Origin: Pieris napi
Lineage: Eukaryota; Arthropoda; Insecta; Lepidoptera; Pieridae
Direction: 5' to 3'
Length of the DNA stretch: 64,000 nt
Assembly (NCBI RefSeq): GCF_905475465.1
Contig: NC_062236.1
Location: 1,560,001 to 1,624,000, forward strand
Shown here: in pieces, positions 11,301 to 22,000 of the stretch
Position numbering within the stretch: position 1 is the stretch's first letter
Layout of the letters: every line of letters starts with the position of its first letter
Notes under the pieces: model-generated
What the model saw: only the letters and a program-made list of their open reading frames with translations
Database searches by the model: none
Told to the model about the DNA's origin: nothing
Program-made: the position numbers and the translations under genes

Positions 11301-11715
11301 TTTGATAGTGTGTCTTTTGATGGTCTTTGTTGCCGTCTCCCTTCCAAGACTCGCTAGAGGCGAGAGCTCCTTTTACAGGCCTTCACTTGAAGGACACGCA
11401 AACAACATTCATTGCATGGCACCTGCAATTAACCATATCTTTGGTGCCCTCTTCACAATTTGCGGACAAGGAGATATCGAAGACAGAATGAAGGAATTCT
11501 TGGCACTAGCGTCATCGTCATTGCTGCGCCTCGGTCAAGAGACAGAGAAGGAGGCGATAAAAAATCGGGAATCCGTATATCTTCTTCTCGATCTTATCGT
11601 GCAGGAGTCTCCGTTCCTCACTATGGATCTTCTAGAGTCGTGCTTCCCTTATGTATTGATACGTAACGCTTATCATGAAGTTTACAAGCAGGAACAAATG
11701 CTATTGCATTCTTAG
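8338..11715 (+). CDS. Hem: Hem / NCKAP1, membrane-associated WAVE-complex subunit
   Basis: Single open coding exon of 1125 aa (human NCKAP1 about 1128). The N-terminus MSTMSRSVHISQQKLAEKL is followed by ILNDRGIGMLTRIYNIKKAC, which matches the NCKAP1 N-terminus, and similarity is seen throughout: YYYTFVDLLDFKDNVCELLN, LTKNYLDLVTTYVSLMILLS, RLGQLIVDYDTPLKKL, WVIFGFAMCHQ. Family knowledge: NCKAP1/Hem pairs with CYFIP/Sra-1 to form the scaffold of the WAVE regulatory complex that controls Arp2/3-driven actin assembly downstream of Rac1. The open frame extends 28 codons upstream (from 8254), but that extension lies before a good acceptor (ATTCCAG at 8330-8336), is AT-rich and is not conserved, so I start at 8338; an alternative in-frame ATG is at 8347. 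No frameshift or internal stop. The coding part has no intron, which is unusual for a 3.4-kb gene in this window, but the inferred 5'-UTR intron argues against a retrocopy. Confidence 0.96.
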   Translation: MSTMSRSVHISQQKLAEKLIILNDRGIGMLTRIYNIKKACGDTKSKPAFLSDKTLESSIKHIVRRFPNIDVKGLQAITNIRNEIIKSLSLYYYTFVDLLDFKDNVCELLNIMDACQVTLDLTLNFELTKNYLDLVTTYVSLMILLSRVEDRKAVLGLFNAAHEMVHSQIDPSFPRLGQLIVDYDTPLKKLSEEFLVHQKVLSSALNSLWHVYPARNLTAEHWRSEQKLSLVSNPALLLKPSETNTMSCEYVTLESLERWVIFGFAMCHQMLQQDHANKMWVSALESGWVVALFRDEVIYIHSYIQSFFDGIKGYGKRISEVKDCYHHSVQKAGYKHRERRKFLRTALKELGLILTDQPGLLGPKALLIFIGLCYARDEVFWLLRHNDNPPQKVKGKATEDLVDRQLPELLFHMEELRALVRKYSQVMQRYYVQYLSGFDAVALNLMIQNLQVCPEDESIILSSLCNTAANLSVKQVESNELFDFRAFRLDWFRLQAYTSVAKAPFSLVDQRELSQFIDKMVFHTKMVDNLDEIMVETSDLSLFCFYSKIFESQFHMCLEFPAQNRYIIAFPLICSHFQNCTHELCPEERHHIRERSLSVVNIYLDEMAKEAKNIITTICDEQCTMSDKLLPKHCAQTIAHLANRKKKDKNKKNHIEIVKPGAESYRKTREELTTMDKLHMALTELCFAINYCSTVNVWEYTFAPREYLHQHLETRFSKALVGMVMFNQDTSEIAKPSELLVSVRAYMNVLQTVENYVHIDITRVFNNCLLQQTQNMDSHGEKTIASLYTQWYSEILLRRVSAGNICYSINQKAFVSLSAEGAIPFNAEEYSDINELRALAELIGPYGMKLLSETLMWHIASQVQELKKLVVQNKEVLQMLRTNFDKPDIMREQFKRLQQVDNVLQRMTIIGVILSFRQVAQESLLDVLERRIPFLISSIKDFQQQLPSGDPMRVISEMCSAAGLPCKVDPTLASALRQHKAEVEEEEHLIVCLLMVFVAVSLPRLARGESSFYRPSLEGHANNIHCMAPAINHIFGALFTICGQGDIEDRMKEFLALASSSLLRLGQETEKEAIKNRESVYLLLDLIVQESPFLTMDLLESCFPYVLIRNAYHEVYKQEQMLLHS

Positions 11716-12630
11716 TTTCGCTGATATTAGAAAAATATCACGTAAGTGTTAGGAAAGACATCTTAGCCGTAGTTCTTGTGAAATAATCGTTTATTTAATG
11801 CACGCGTAATACCTGATACGAGTTAATTATCTAGGATTTAAATGAATGTTAGCAAACAAAGATTATGAATAATTCCATATTTGCATTCTTCTAGGCTTTA
11901 AAGACTGGTTAAGTATTCCTTCTCATATAATGAACGAAATTATAGATAACTATTTATTTAGGCTTCGTTTGTAGGATGACTTTGAATATAATTATTTATA
12001 AAATTAAGTTTATATTCGCCTTTTTATACATGTGCTTTTATTAAACATTTTTACATGATAGATAATTATTGATTAGGGTCTTAGGGTCATAAATTATAAG
12101 CAAACACAATGTTTACGTTATTAAAAGTTGTCAGATCTTTTATTATTGTTTTCTCTGATATTTTATGTGGCAATACTAATAGATAAAATTTGACTATCAT
12201 CTACACTATCTCTAATATCTTTGAAATAACTCGCCTCTTGATTAAGTTTAATGTATGTGGTGCTCTACCGTAACATCCAAAAATTGTGTATGTTTTAACT
12301 TGACAATAACTTCATCTCATTCTTTATAAGTCAACATTTGTTGTTTATTGCCACTACACTTTGTTATGCTTCTGTCACTATCAATACTTGCGTCTAACGT
12401 CTTTTACACAGAAAGGCGATGCGGGAAAGCACCTTTAGGATATTTTAAGTTAAATACTTTTAGTTCAAAAGCCTTCATTCTGACCCCACCCACAAGATAA
12501 TATGACGTGCACTCTGTATTTTGAAATAATTTTAATTATGTTGCATATAGCAAGATTATGCGCAAATTAATGTAAGACATTTTGTAACTTGTATAATATA
12601 ATCATATAATAAATTTTTTAAATAGTATAT
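11716..12630 (+). other. Hem 3' UTR with candidate poly(A) signal
   Basis: AT-rich and free of recognised repeats. AATAAA at 12608-12613 is the best placed signal; another AATAAA lies at 12778-12783. The transcript end is inferred only. Confidence 0.45.
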
Positions 12631-13553
12631 TTCGTTTTAATTAGACTCGGACCGGCCAGTGTTGGTATTTTCTGTGTCGATTACTATTTTTAGTTTCTTA
12701 ACACGAGAAAATTTACAATTTCATCTGATGTTAAGTAATACCGCCGGCCATGGACACTCATAACATAATTTTTTCGCAATAAAGTTAAGTTTGATACATT
12801 TATTTAGCCTTCATTCATTGATATCAGGGGGCCTACCATGATCTCTTATTGCAAGCCTATTGACAACCTACAACTGAGATGCATCGCTTATTATTGCCAA
12901 GACATCGAATAAACCAGCCCGTCTGTTTCCACGTGATCTCAGCAGTAATTAGATTTAGTTCATTCAATTTGTAACATGACCTTGCGACTGAACCAAAGTT
13001 TTACCGTTTCGCCTTCAAACTATCACAGAATAAGCTATTCTAAAAAAGTTACTTTTTGTATTGAAGTGTCCAAATAATAGTTTAGACGAGAAAATTCAAT
13101 TAGTATTTTAATTAAAACCAGTTCAAAAATTAAAATACATACTAACATGTATACTATGTCTTATATAGTAAAAACTTTATAATTTTTATATTTCGGATAA
13201 TGAAGAGTCTTATTTTAGATTATTCTGAGTTTAGATTTTTGTTTAAATCGATGGAGATAAGAAACAACACGACAATCCCATTCTACAGACTTCGAAGATG
13301 TCGAGTTTATAAATTGCTATAGATCAATGACTTTGTTTCGTTGAAGATCCATGTTTTGTGTTCATACAGAATTGCTCAACCTAAGTTAAGCACAAAATAA
13401 GTATTCAATCATGAGGAAGTAAAAGATCTTCTGAAACATCGTTTTCTCTAATTTATTTGATGGCTTCTTCACGAGGCTGTGGGCATGACAGTGTAGGAAA
13501 GGGAGGCTTCATTAAATGAAAAAAAAAAAACACCAAAATAAGATCATGTAAAA
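12631..13553. other. convergent intergenic spacer between Hem and kuz
   Basis: Holds a short minus-strand LINE tail remnant at about 12725-12765 (TCTGATGTTAAGTAATACCG then CCATGGACACTC), the same tail seen at 22.5, 48.8, 56.0 and 63.35 kb. Otherwise nothing recognised. Confidence 0.4.
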
Positions 13554-15956
13554 TTTATTGTATTTTTTTGTTATTTTGAAATCACATGTTGTAACATTTA
13601 TCTTGTTAATTAAAAATATTCACATTGTCTGTTTAAATAATCTATAACGGTAAACTAGCTTACACTTAGGAGAAATAATGCCATTACTACGCGAAGGGCG
13701 CGTCGCGAGTCAATTGGTCGAATCGCCCCACATTCATCCATACATACAAATATACAATGCTTAATTACAATGCATATCGATCCTAAAAATGGCATTAACA
13801 CGGTACACTTAGACGAGAACTATCCTTAATATATAGAAAATAATAAAACATCATGCTCTTTGGCTTGCACGACGGAGTACGAAACGAATTACCTAGGAGA
13901 GATCAATTCAACTGTACACATTAATACTTCATGCAATTGGAGCTTTTCATTTTTCACCTAAATTAAATTTTGAGCTGGACTTTTAAAACGCTTAAACAAG
14001 CTGAATATCGAAAGATCAGTCTAAAACATTTTGATCATTTGGCAATGTCTTTATATCTACGAAATTAAACTAATTGCCATAGGAAGACTAATTGTAATCG
14101 ATTGGGCCAAATTTGAGCTTCACAACAACCTTTTGCGGCCGTATACGTAATGAGCCCGTTAATCATAATTTTGAGACAATTGTCGAGTCATTGAATTGCT
14201 TTGGAACATTACGTACGGAAAGAATTCGAACCCGCTCTCAGAGTCTCACGATCACTTCAATTCGCCATACGGCAACTCAAGTCACTGCCACTTCATTCAA
14301 CTATTAATAGTTAAACTATAGATAGATAGATTTTATTGGTGATATAAAATTGAGATTGACAGTCGACTCGGAATTCAAATGCTTTCCGATCGGAATGCTA
14401 ATCCTGAAAATCTCTAAATGGCACCTAGACTTCTCACATCTACAAATAATGACATAAAATTACAATTATGGAGATTCCAGTAAAACAACGGTTTACTAAC
14501 TAATAACAGTACGATTATTTGATATTTTTACATTGTATATGTTGATTATATACAAAATATACACACGTGTCGGTACGTCCGACTGAAGAGATTTCGATAC
14601 AAAAATAATAGCTAATTTTAGAACACGATAAGGTTAAATGGGCCTAGCTATAGTTTTTATTGAACACTTAATAACCTTTACCATAAGTTTGAAATGTTTT
14701 TTATATTTTTTTTAGTTTTTCATACAAATAGTTGACGTTGATGAATATCAAACTTATGATCAAGTATGGTTGCGCCGAAACTGTTTCTAAAGAGAAATTT
14801 AAAAAAAAAACTAGTTAATAAAAACGGTTACGTACCGAATGAATAATTTAAGAAATGGTTGTTTGTGAGTGTGAAGTCGATTTACGCACGATACATTAAC
14901 GTGACCACGTCAAACATTAATAAAATGATTGCATACTTTTATGAATAAAATTGAATCATTTTTATTGAATTATCACCATTTTTATGGATACAAAGGAGCG
15001 AATCCTCGGACGCGTAGGCCAATCGAGTGGAAGAGAGATTCGCGGCGCAAGCGTACAATGAGCGTAACGGAACATGAGTCATGGTTTTTCGTGCAGCCTG
15101 CGTTCATCGATTTATTAGACGTCACGTCAAAAAAACAACTAAAATTATTCTAATAAATGTAAATCAATGAACTAAACTGATTATTGTACGAAACCAACTT
15201 TTTTATTATAAAGTTTTAGAAACAGTTCCGCCCTATTTCAAAGGCTCGTGAACAAATGTATAGTTGTTCAGTATTACTATTTGTACTGAACAACTCGCCT
15301 ATGCCCCGGAGATAGACTTGACTTCAAACATTGGGAAATTTCGGAAATGTTACTGAATTTCATTAAAACTTCATTTCAGAAAAAAAATACGAAAAGATTA
15401 GCGAATTTAATGATAATGATTTCATTAATATTACTAGCCTGATTCTTGATTAAATTACATAAAATTCTCGGTTAAGAGGGTCTCAAATAACTTGTCCTAT
15501 CTCCGGGACATGAAATAATACTGTAAAATACACTGTCTATAATCGCTTAATGGTTTAAATGCTTTAAATAAAAATGTGGCAGTGAACATCGGAATTTCAT
15601 ACTTTTAGCATTGCTTTCGATATAACATTTTGCCAGTTATTAAGCCAAAAATTGATTATAGATTTTCGTAATAAACAAGGAAGTTTAATTTACTTTTAGT
15701 ATAATTTTGATTACGTTCGGTAAATACGATGCGTAAAAATTCAGATTATCGCGAATTTTTGTGATTATTACTCATAATGTAACAAAAACTTTTATATTAA
15801 ACTTAACTCTAAGCAACTGTAACTTTATACAAATCTCTACAAAAGTAAACGCCGTAATATCGAAGGCCTCGCTAAAAGTAGCCGTGTGTGTGTTCACGAG
15901 AGGTGTGTGTGCGTGTGTGCGTGCTGCAAGTAGCAGAGCAGCGGCAGAACGCTGTG
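13554..15956 (-). other. putative long 3' UTR of kuz
   Basis: This 2.4-kb stretch downstream of the kuz stop codon has no recognised mobile element, in contrast to the kuz introns, and a minus-strand AATAAA sits at 13559-13554 next to T-rich and A-rich tracts. Short ORFs here (about 14113-14307 and 14929-15153, plus strand) have no similarity I recognise. The assignment as UTR is inference from position and absence of repeats. Confidence 0.35.
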
Positions 15957-16048
15957 TCAGACCTTGTGCGCCGGACGCATCTCGTACGCCTGCGGGTAAG
16001 CGTTGGCGTACGGCTCGCGACGCCCGCTCGGGCCTGGCCCACCCGCGC
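15957..16048 (-). CDS. kuz: kuz exon M: terminal coding exon
   Basis: Not visible as a long ORF. Acceptor CGAATCAG|GCG keeps frame with exon L (G|GC), giving AGGPGPSGRREPYANAYPQA then YEMRPAHKV and TGA. The GC content and the tyrosine-rich tail (compare the ...SYQM.. end of ADAM10) support it. A plus-strand ORF over the same bases is a shadow. Confidence 0.78.
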
Positions 16049-19000
16049 CTGATTCGAGGGAAGAGATCTTTAGAAGGCTTTACACATTACAAGTGGCTTG
16101 TATTGCGCACTTGAATAAAAACTTTTTTGTCAATCTACAGTAAAGTTAACCATTATAGAATATTTGTCTATGAAAAAAGAAAATTTAAACAGGCCACACT
16201 TCATATAAGATTGTGACGTCACTGGATAATTATTACCCATCGTATTATTAATCGCAAGCAGAATTGAGATAGTCTCTGAGGTCGTAGGTTCGCATCCCGA
16301 GTCAGTACAAATACTTTTATGTGCGCAATTAACACTCGCTCGTACATTTATATATTAGAATTTGTCAGACACAGAAGACTGACGGCATGTGTCAGACAGA
16401 GAAGACTGACGGCATGTGTCAGACAGAGAAGACTGACGGCATGTGTCAGACACATAAGACTGACGGCATGTGTCAGACACAGAAGACTGAAGGCATGTGT
16501 CAGACACAGAAGGCTGATCACCTACTTCCCTATTAAGAAAAAATAATCTTGAAACAGATACAGAAAACTGAGGCTAATATTTTTTGATACACTTGATTAA
16601 TGACAATTGAAAAGCTCACCCAGTTCCCGGGCAGTATAGGTGAGTGGAGGGGCGTATCCCTTGTGGTTCCTGGCCCTGCGGTGACCAGGCCGCGGAGGGG
16701 CGTGGCCTGCGCGACGCGGCTCCGCGTTGCCGCCACGCATGCGACGCAAAGTGTTCATCGGACGACGCAAGGTTTCGGACAAACGCCTGTAAATAAATAT
16801 TGATAATTTTAAATAATTTCGATTTAGAAAACTGAGAAGGTTTTAAAGAATACTTTATTGGCATTTGTATTTTGTTTGTTCACGTGAGAACACGAAATGA
16901 GACAATATTGTGGGCCTTTATTTTTTTATTTTTACCGACTTCAACATAGAAGATTATTTATATATTTACAGCTTATGTATGGCCAAAATTTGGTAAATAA
17001 AATATAAAACTGTTATACAATGAATTTTTTTTTAATAAAATTATCTTTTCTCATTAAATTATTAAATCATAGTATAATTTAATATTCAGTTTAAGTAGCT
17101 TTAATTTATCTGTATCAGTATTTATGTATTTAAACACTCATACTATTAAAAGGCCGGCACCGCACTTGCGAGTGTTCTGGCTATGTGAGTATCCATCCGT
17201 TTGCCTCCTATTACATAAAAAGCACGCTAATTGTCTGTCATTTTATTTGTAGAACTCTAAATTCCTTCCGAACTTTTGGTTCGAGAATTATGGGTTTAAA
17301 TGAAACGTCACCTGGCCGGCGGTCGCTTGGGGTTCGAGGAAGGCGTATGAACGGCGCAGCACTTGACAAAGGCCCCCATCAGCACCACCAGGATGACCCC
17401 GCCGAGTAGCACTGCCCACCACTTCTCGGTCACCCACTCTTGCAAGGTCTGGAGGGTCTCGCGGTTCAAGAGGAGGTTCTTCAGCCGGACCAGAGGGCCC
17501 TCGGCGTCCACGGCCCGACATTTCAGGAACACGTCGCAATAACCCTGAAATTTATTTTGATTTTTTAATTTATAATAATACATGAAGCTATTATAACCCT
17601 AAGTAACAGTATAGTTGAAATCTATGTACACAGACAGCAGCTTAATCCTAAAGATATGATTCGCTGGAAGTGGACTTTTTTTCAAAAAAAGCGTAGCTAG
17701 GCCGGAAGGGGCGTTTTCCCGTAGTGCAAGGTTTCTTGCGAGACTCGGACCTCGGCTTAGGCTGTCGCGGGGTGGTGAATCGCCTGAAGGGCAGGACGGA
17801 AGCTCACTTGAGTGAACGAAGTCCAAAGTAAAGGACAACGCCTTAATCGGTGAAGGCGGTTTTTTACCCTAATGGTTTTTTTTTGAAAATGGGTTATAAT
17901 TGCAAAAGCAAAAGCAAAATATTTCTGCCGGCTTCCTATAACCCATTATGTGCCCCACTTTTACCTGTGGGGCGGTCGTAGCCTGATTTTATATAACCCG
18001 TCATCAAAATAGTGATAATTCTAGTATTCAATCATTTAATCAATGTTTTGTTATAACGTTGTCACGTTAAACTATCGTTCGTAAACCGACTTTACAGACA
18101 ACCATATTTTTTCAGTCTGTAAAGTCTGAAAATTTATTGATTTTTGTTCAATTTCAAATGGACCCAGCGTGCCCTAAGATTTTTTAATCCGTTTCGTGAC
18201 AGTTTATTTCTCTTCATAGGCAAGTTGATCAGCCTTCTGCACTTCCTTTACCACAACTATAACATTTCGCAAGAAGAACCAGAGCATAAACAATTAAACA
18301 GAAAGAGAGGAAGAGCGTTTCCTTACCTGGAAATTGTCACACGGCGAACCAGGTCTCAAGCTGATGCCCTCACTGGGCAGACCCACTTGCTTGGCGAAGT
18401 CTGCCGTACTGCGACAGGAGTCGGGCTCCGGCCCCGTTTGACACGCGAGCTGACACAAGGCCCTGCGGTTGACGACTGCCGTGACCCCATCCCCGATTTT
18501 GGTTGGCGACGAGGAGAGGAAGCACTCCTTCATGTTCCACGCGAGGCACATGGAACCGCTGCAATCGCCCTTTATGCATAGCTGGGTACCTGGAATCGTA
18601 TTTGGAATCGTTATATATCAATCGCTATTTTCAATGTACTAACAGTGCTTATTTTTTTAAATGAGAAGAAGAACAGTGGCTCTACAACCTTTTTTAGGTC
18701 TGGGCCTCAGATTTCTGTATCTGTTTCATGATCATTTGTCAATCTAATAGGCAAGTAGGTGATCAGCCTCCAGTGCCTCACACACACCGTCTTTTTGGGT
18801 CATGTGGGTTGCCTCACGATGTTTTCACCGTTCGAGCAAATGTTAAATCCGCACATAGAAAGAAAGTCCATTGGTGCACAGCCGGGGATCGAACCTACGA
18901 CCTCAGGGATGAGAGTCGCACGCTTAAGCCAGTAAGCCAACACTTCTTTGCATTTTTTAAATAACGTTACTTTTTTTTTTAAATTTCGTTAATTCACACA

Positions 19001-22000
19001 TTAACTTTTTGGAGGATAATTCTCATAGACGCTTTTTAAAATATTCATTTATCAATTAAGTTAATTCATATGTAAAAGGCATCTAACATCTAATGATGTA
19101 ATGTATTTAATATAATAGACTAGATTATATAAGAATTGACTTTGAATAATAATTTGAAATACTTTAAGACAAATTTGCGCGCCATCGTGTGTGGTAGAAA
19201 ATGCGAACGATTTATGATTGTATCACCTAAACATTTTGTACCATATTCTTGCAAAAAATAAATTATTATTATTATTATAACACTGATAACTCGAGTGAGT
19301 GTTGCAACGGCCCAATATAATGATTACAAAAAAGCACTTCTTGCACCTTGAAAGTGAAGAACCCCGAAAAATTTGTTTAAAAAAATTAGGAAAATCCTGG
19401 GAATATCACCAACTTCGAACACAATAAAACAGTGTTAAAATATATATTATAATTTAGAAAAGACAATACTTGTAAGTAGCACTCACCATTATTACACTTG
19501 GTATGATCAGGCAGAGACCTGGGGTTGGGGCAGTCGGCGGAGCGTCCGGAGCAGAAGGAGGCGTGGCTGCACTCGGTCGCCTCACGACACGTCTGGTTGC
19601 GGAAGGCCAACACGAACTGGCACGTCTGCGCGTGACAGCACGGGCCTTGGGAGGGGCTGGGGAAAAGTATCTTATTTGAAGTGCCATTGGTCACGCAAAC
19701 TCATAAATTCTTAAATTATAAAATTAACTTTCGATTTGAATAAAATAAAAAATAAATTAAACACCTATTTTTAATTCCGTAGAATTCGGACACCTATCAT
19801 TTTTTGACATGTCAGAGATTACAAGCCTTTTTGGCCGGGTTTATTTTTCAATTTCAATACGAGTACATCTGAGTCTAAACAATTTATTTGATATATATTG
19901 TTCGTGATATTGAAATATTTGTTATTTTTGTATTAGGTAACTTAAGTAATTAGTAAGTATTCCCCACAAATGGGTCAAATTTGTATCTTTTTCGGTTTAG
20001 AACTTTTTAATAGCAACACATATGAAACGTCAGAATTCTACGGAATTAAAAATCTGAGTTCTGGAGTATTTTTATTAATGTAAGAAACTCTTTAATATAC
20101 CTGCACTGCGTGTTGGCTCGTCTCTGACAGCCCTTAGCGGACGAGTTCCGGTCAAGGTCATATGTGCTCACTTGTCGAGGATAACAGCATCGGTCCTTAC
20201 ACTCGATTTCGTCATAACCTGGAACATAAATGTAACTATTATAAAATACATCTTATTTGGCGTGTTTAAATTATTGTACTTCTGTAGGCTTCTACTGATT
20301 GGCTTCTACAAGGTTGGTTTCAAAGTTGGTGCGACTCTCGTGGGGTCGTAGTTGTTCGGATTAATACCTGCAGCTGAGTTTCATCATCGGACGTCGAGGA
20401 AAAATACGAAATTCCACCCGTATCACCTCAACGTCCGCCGTTCCACAACTGAGCGTACACGAACGTACACACTATGTGGAACCAGCTGCCCACTTAAGTA
20501 TTTCCGAACCAATTCGACTTAGGGTCAAGAAAAGAGCGTATCAATTCTCAAAAGGTTGGCAATGCACGCGTGAGCCCTCTGGCATTGAGTGTCCATGGGC
20601 GGCAGTATCACTTAAAATAAGGTCCTCCTGCCCGTTTTCAATCGGTTAATATTAAAAATAAATCGATCCCCGGCTGTGCACCAATGAATTGTTCTGTTTG
20701 AAAAGATCGTGAGGAAACGGGCATGCCCCAAAAAGTTTTCAGCGTTGTGTCAGACACAGATGGTTGATTACCTTGCTGTTAGAAATTATCACGGAACAGA
20801 TACAGAAATACTGAGGCTCAGACCTAAAAAGTTTGGAGGGCCATTGGTATTGCTTCTAGTAAGCTTTTAACAAAACAATTTACGAACGGACAGAACTTTG
20901 TTTTTTAAGCCAACCGTTTCTTTCAGTTATTAAGATATCTCATCGGCCTATATTACACTTCATTTAACCTGTAGATTTATTGACTTGTCTATCTCTTTTC
21001 ATCACAGCGTAAACACAATTTGAGAGAAAGAGAATACCTACGAGCAGTATATACAGATTTACAAAGAATTAAATTACTAACAGCTGCGCAAACTCACCAC
21101 AATCACACTCCTCTCCAACCTCGACAATCTTATTCCCGCAGAACGCTCCAGCGCTTTCCTTCAGACAGTCCCTTTTCCTTCCATCCCTTACAGCATCCAA
21201 TACAGCGCTGATATTGCTGACAGAGCAGGTTGAAAACCTGCTATTGTTGGGCCTGTCACCAGAGGTCGCGGATGCGAACATTATAAAATTCCCTTGTTGG
21301 CCTCCAGGCCGACAATCCGAGGGGTAGTCGTGCTGAAATTTTTTTTCACTTTGTAATTAGCTCCATTTATAATGTATGTATGTACTCTAAATTGCTATTG
21401 CTATTTTTATAATAAGGGTTTTTTATTTTTGTTGTGTATATGTAGCCGTAAAATTGTAAACACCGTTAGATTATAATCTATCAAGATACTATTAATCTAT
21501 TAAGTCAAATAAAGAGATGGGAAGACAATCTGTCGAAAAGATGGAGAAGATCAGCTCATGAAAGAAACGAGTGGACAACCAGGGGAGGCCTATGTCAAAA
21601 GACAACCAGACCAACTGACTACTGATAACTAGTATGCTATAAAAATATGGGAAAAAATAAATAAGTATAGTTATAATAAGGCTTTTATTATTATTAATAG
21701 ACTATTGTTTAGAATCTATTCTGGTTAACAGACCAGGTTAATCCTAATCAAACAGATATAAAAATCTTACCGGCGATCCAAAATTGTGTCCAATCTCGTG
21801 TGCCAACGTAAGCTGGCTGACCTTAGGTGGAACCCTACTGTTGTAGTTCACGAATGTGATGATACCAGTGTTGAGTGACCTCTTGGTACTTTGGTATAGA
21901 CCCCCAGTCGTCTCGGTGTAGGTTTTGTATTTCTCGCAGATGCCCCCAGAGGCGCCACTTGCGCTCGCTACCCAGGCTAGACCTTGAGAAATAAATGAGA

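Noticed and set aside
15761..16114. 117-codon plus-strand ORF
   Set aside because: It overlaps kuz terminal exon M on the opposite strand and is a GC-rich shadow of it.
16319..16546. ORF of nine-residue repeats (RHRRLTACV-like)
   Set aside because: Comes from a 27-bp minisatellite inside a SINE; no start context, no similarity to a protein family.
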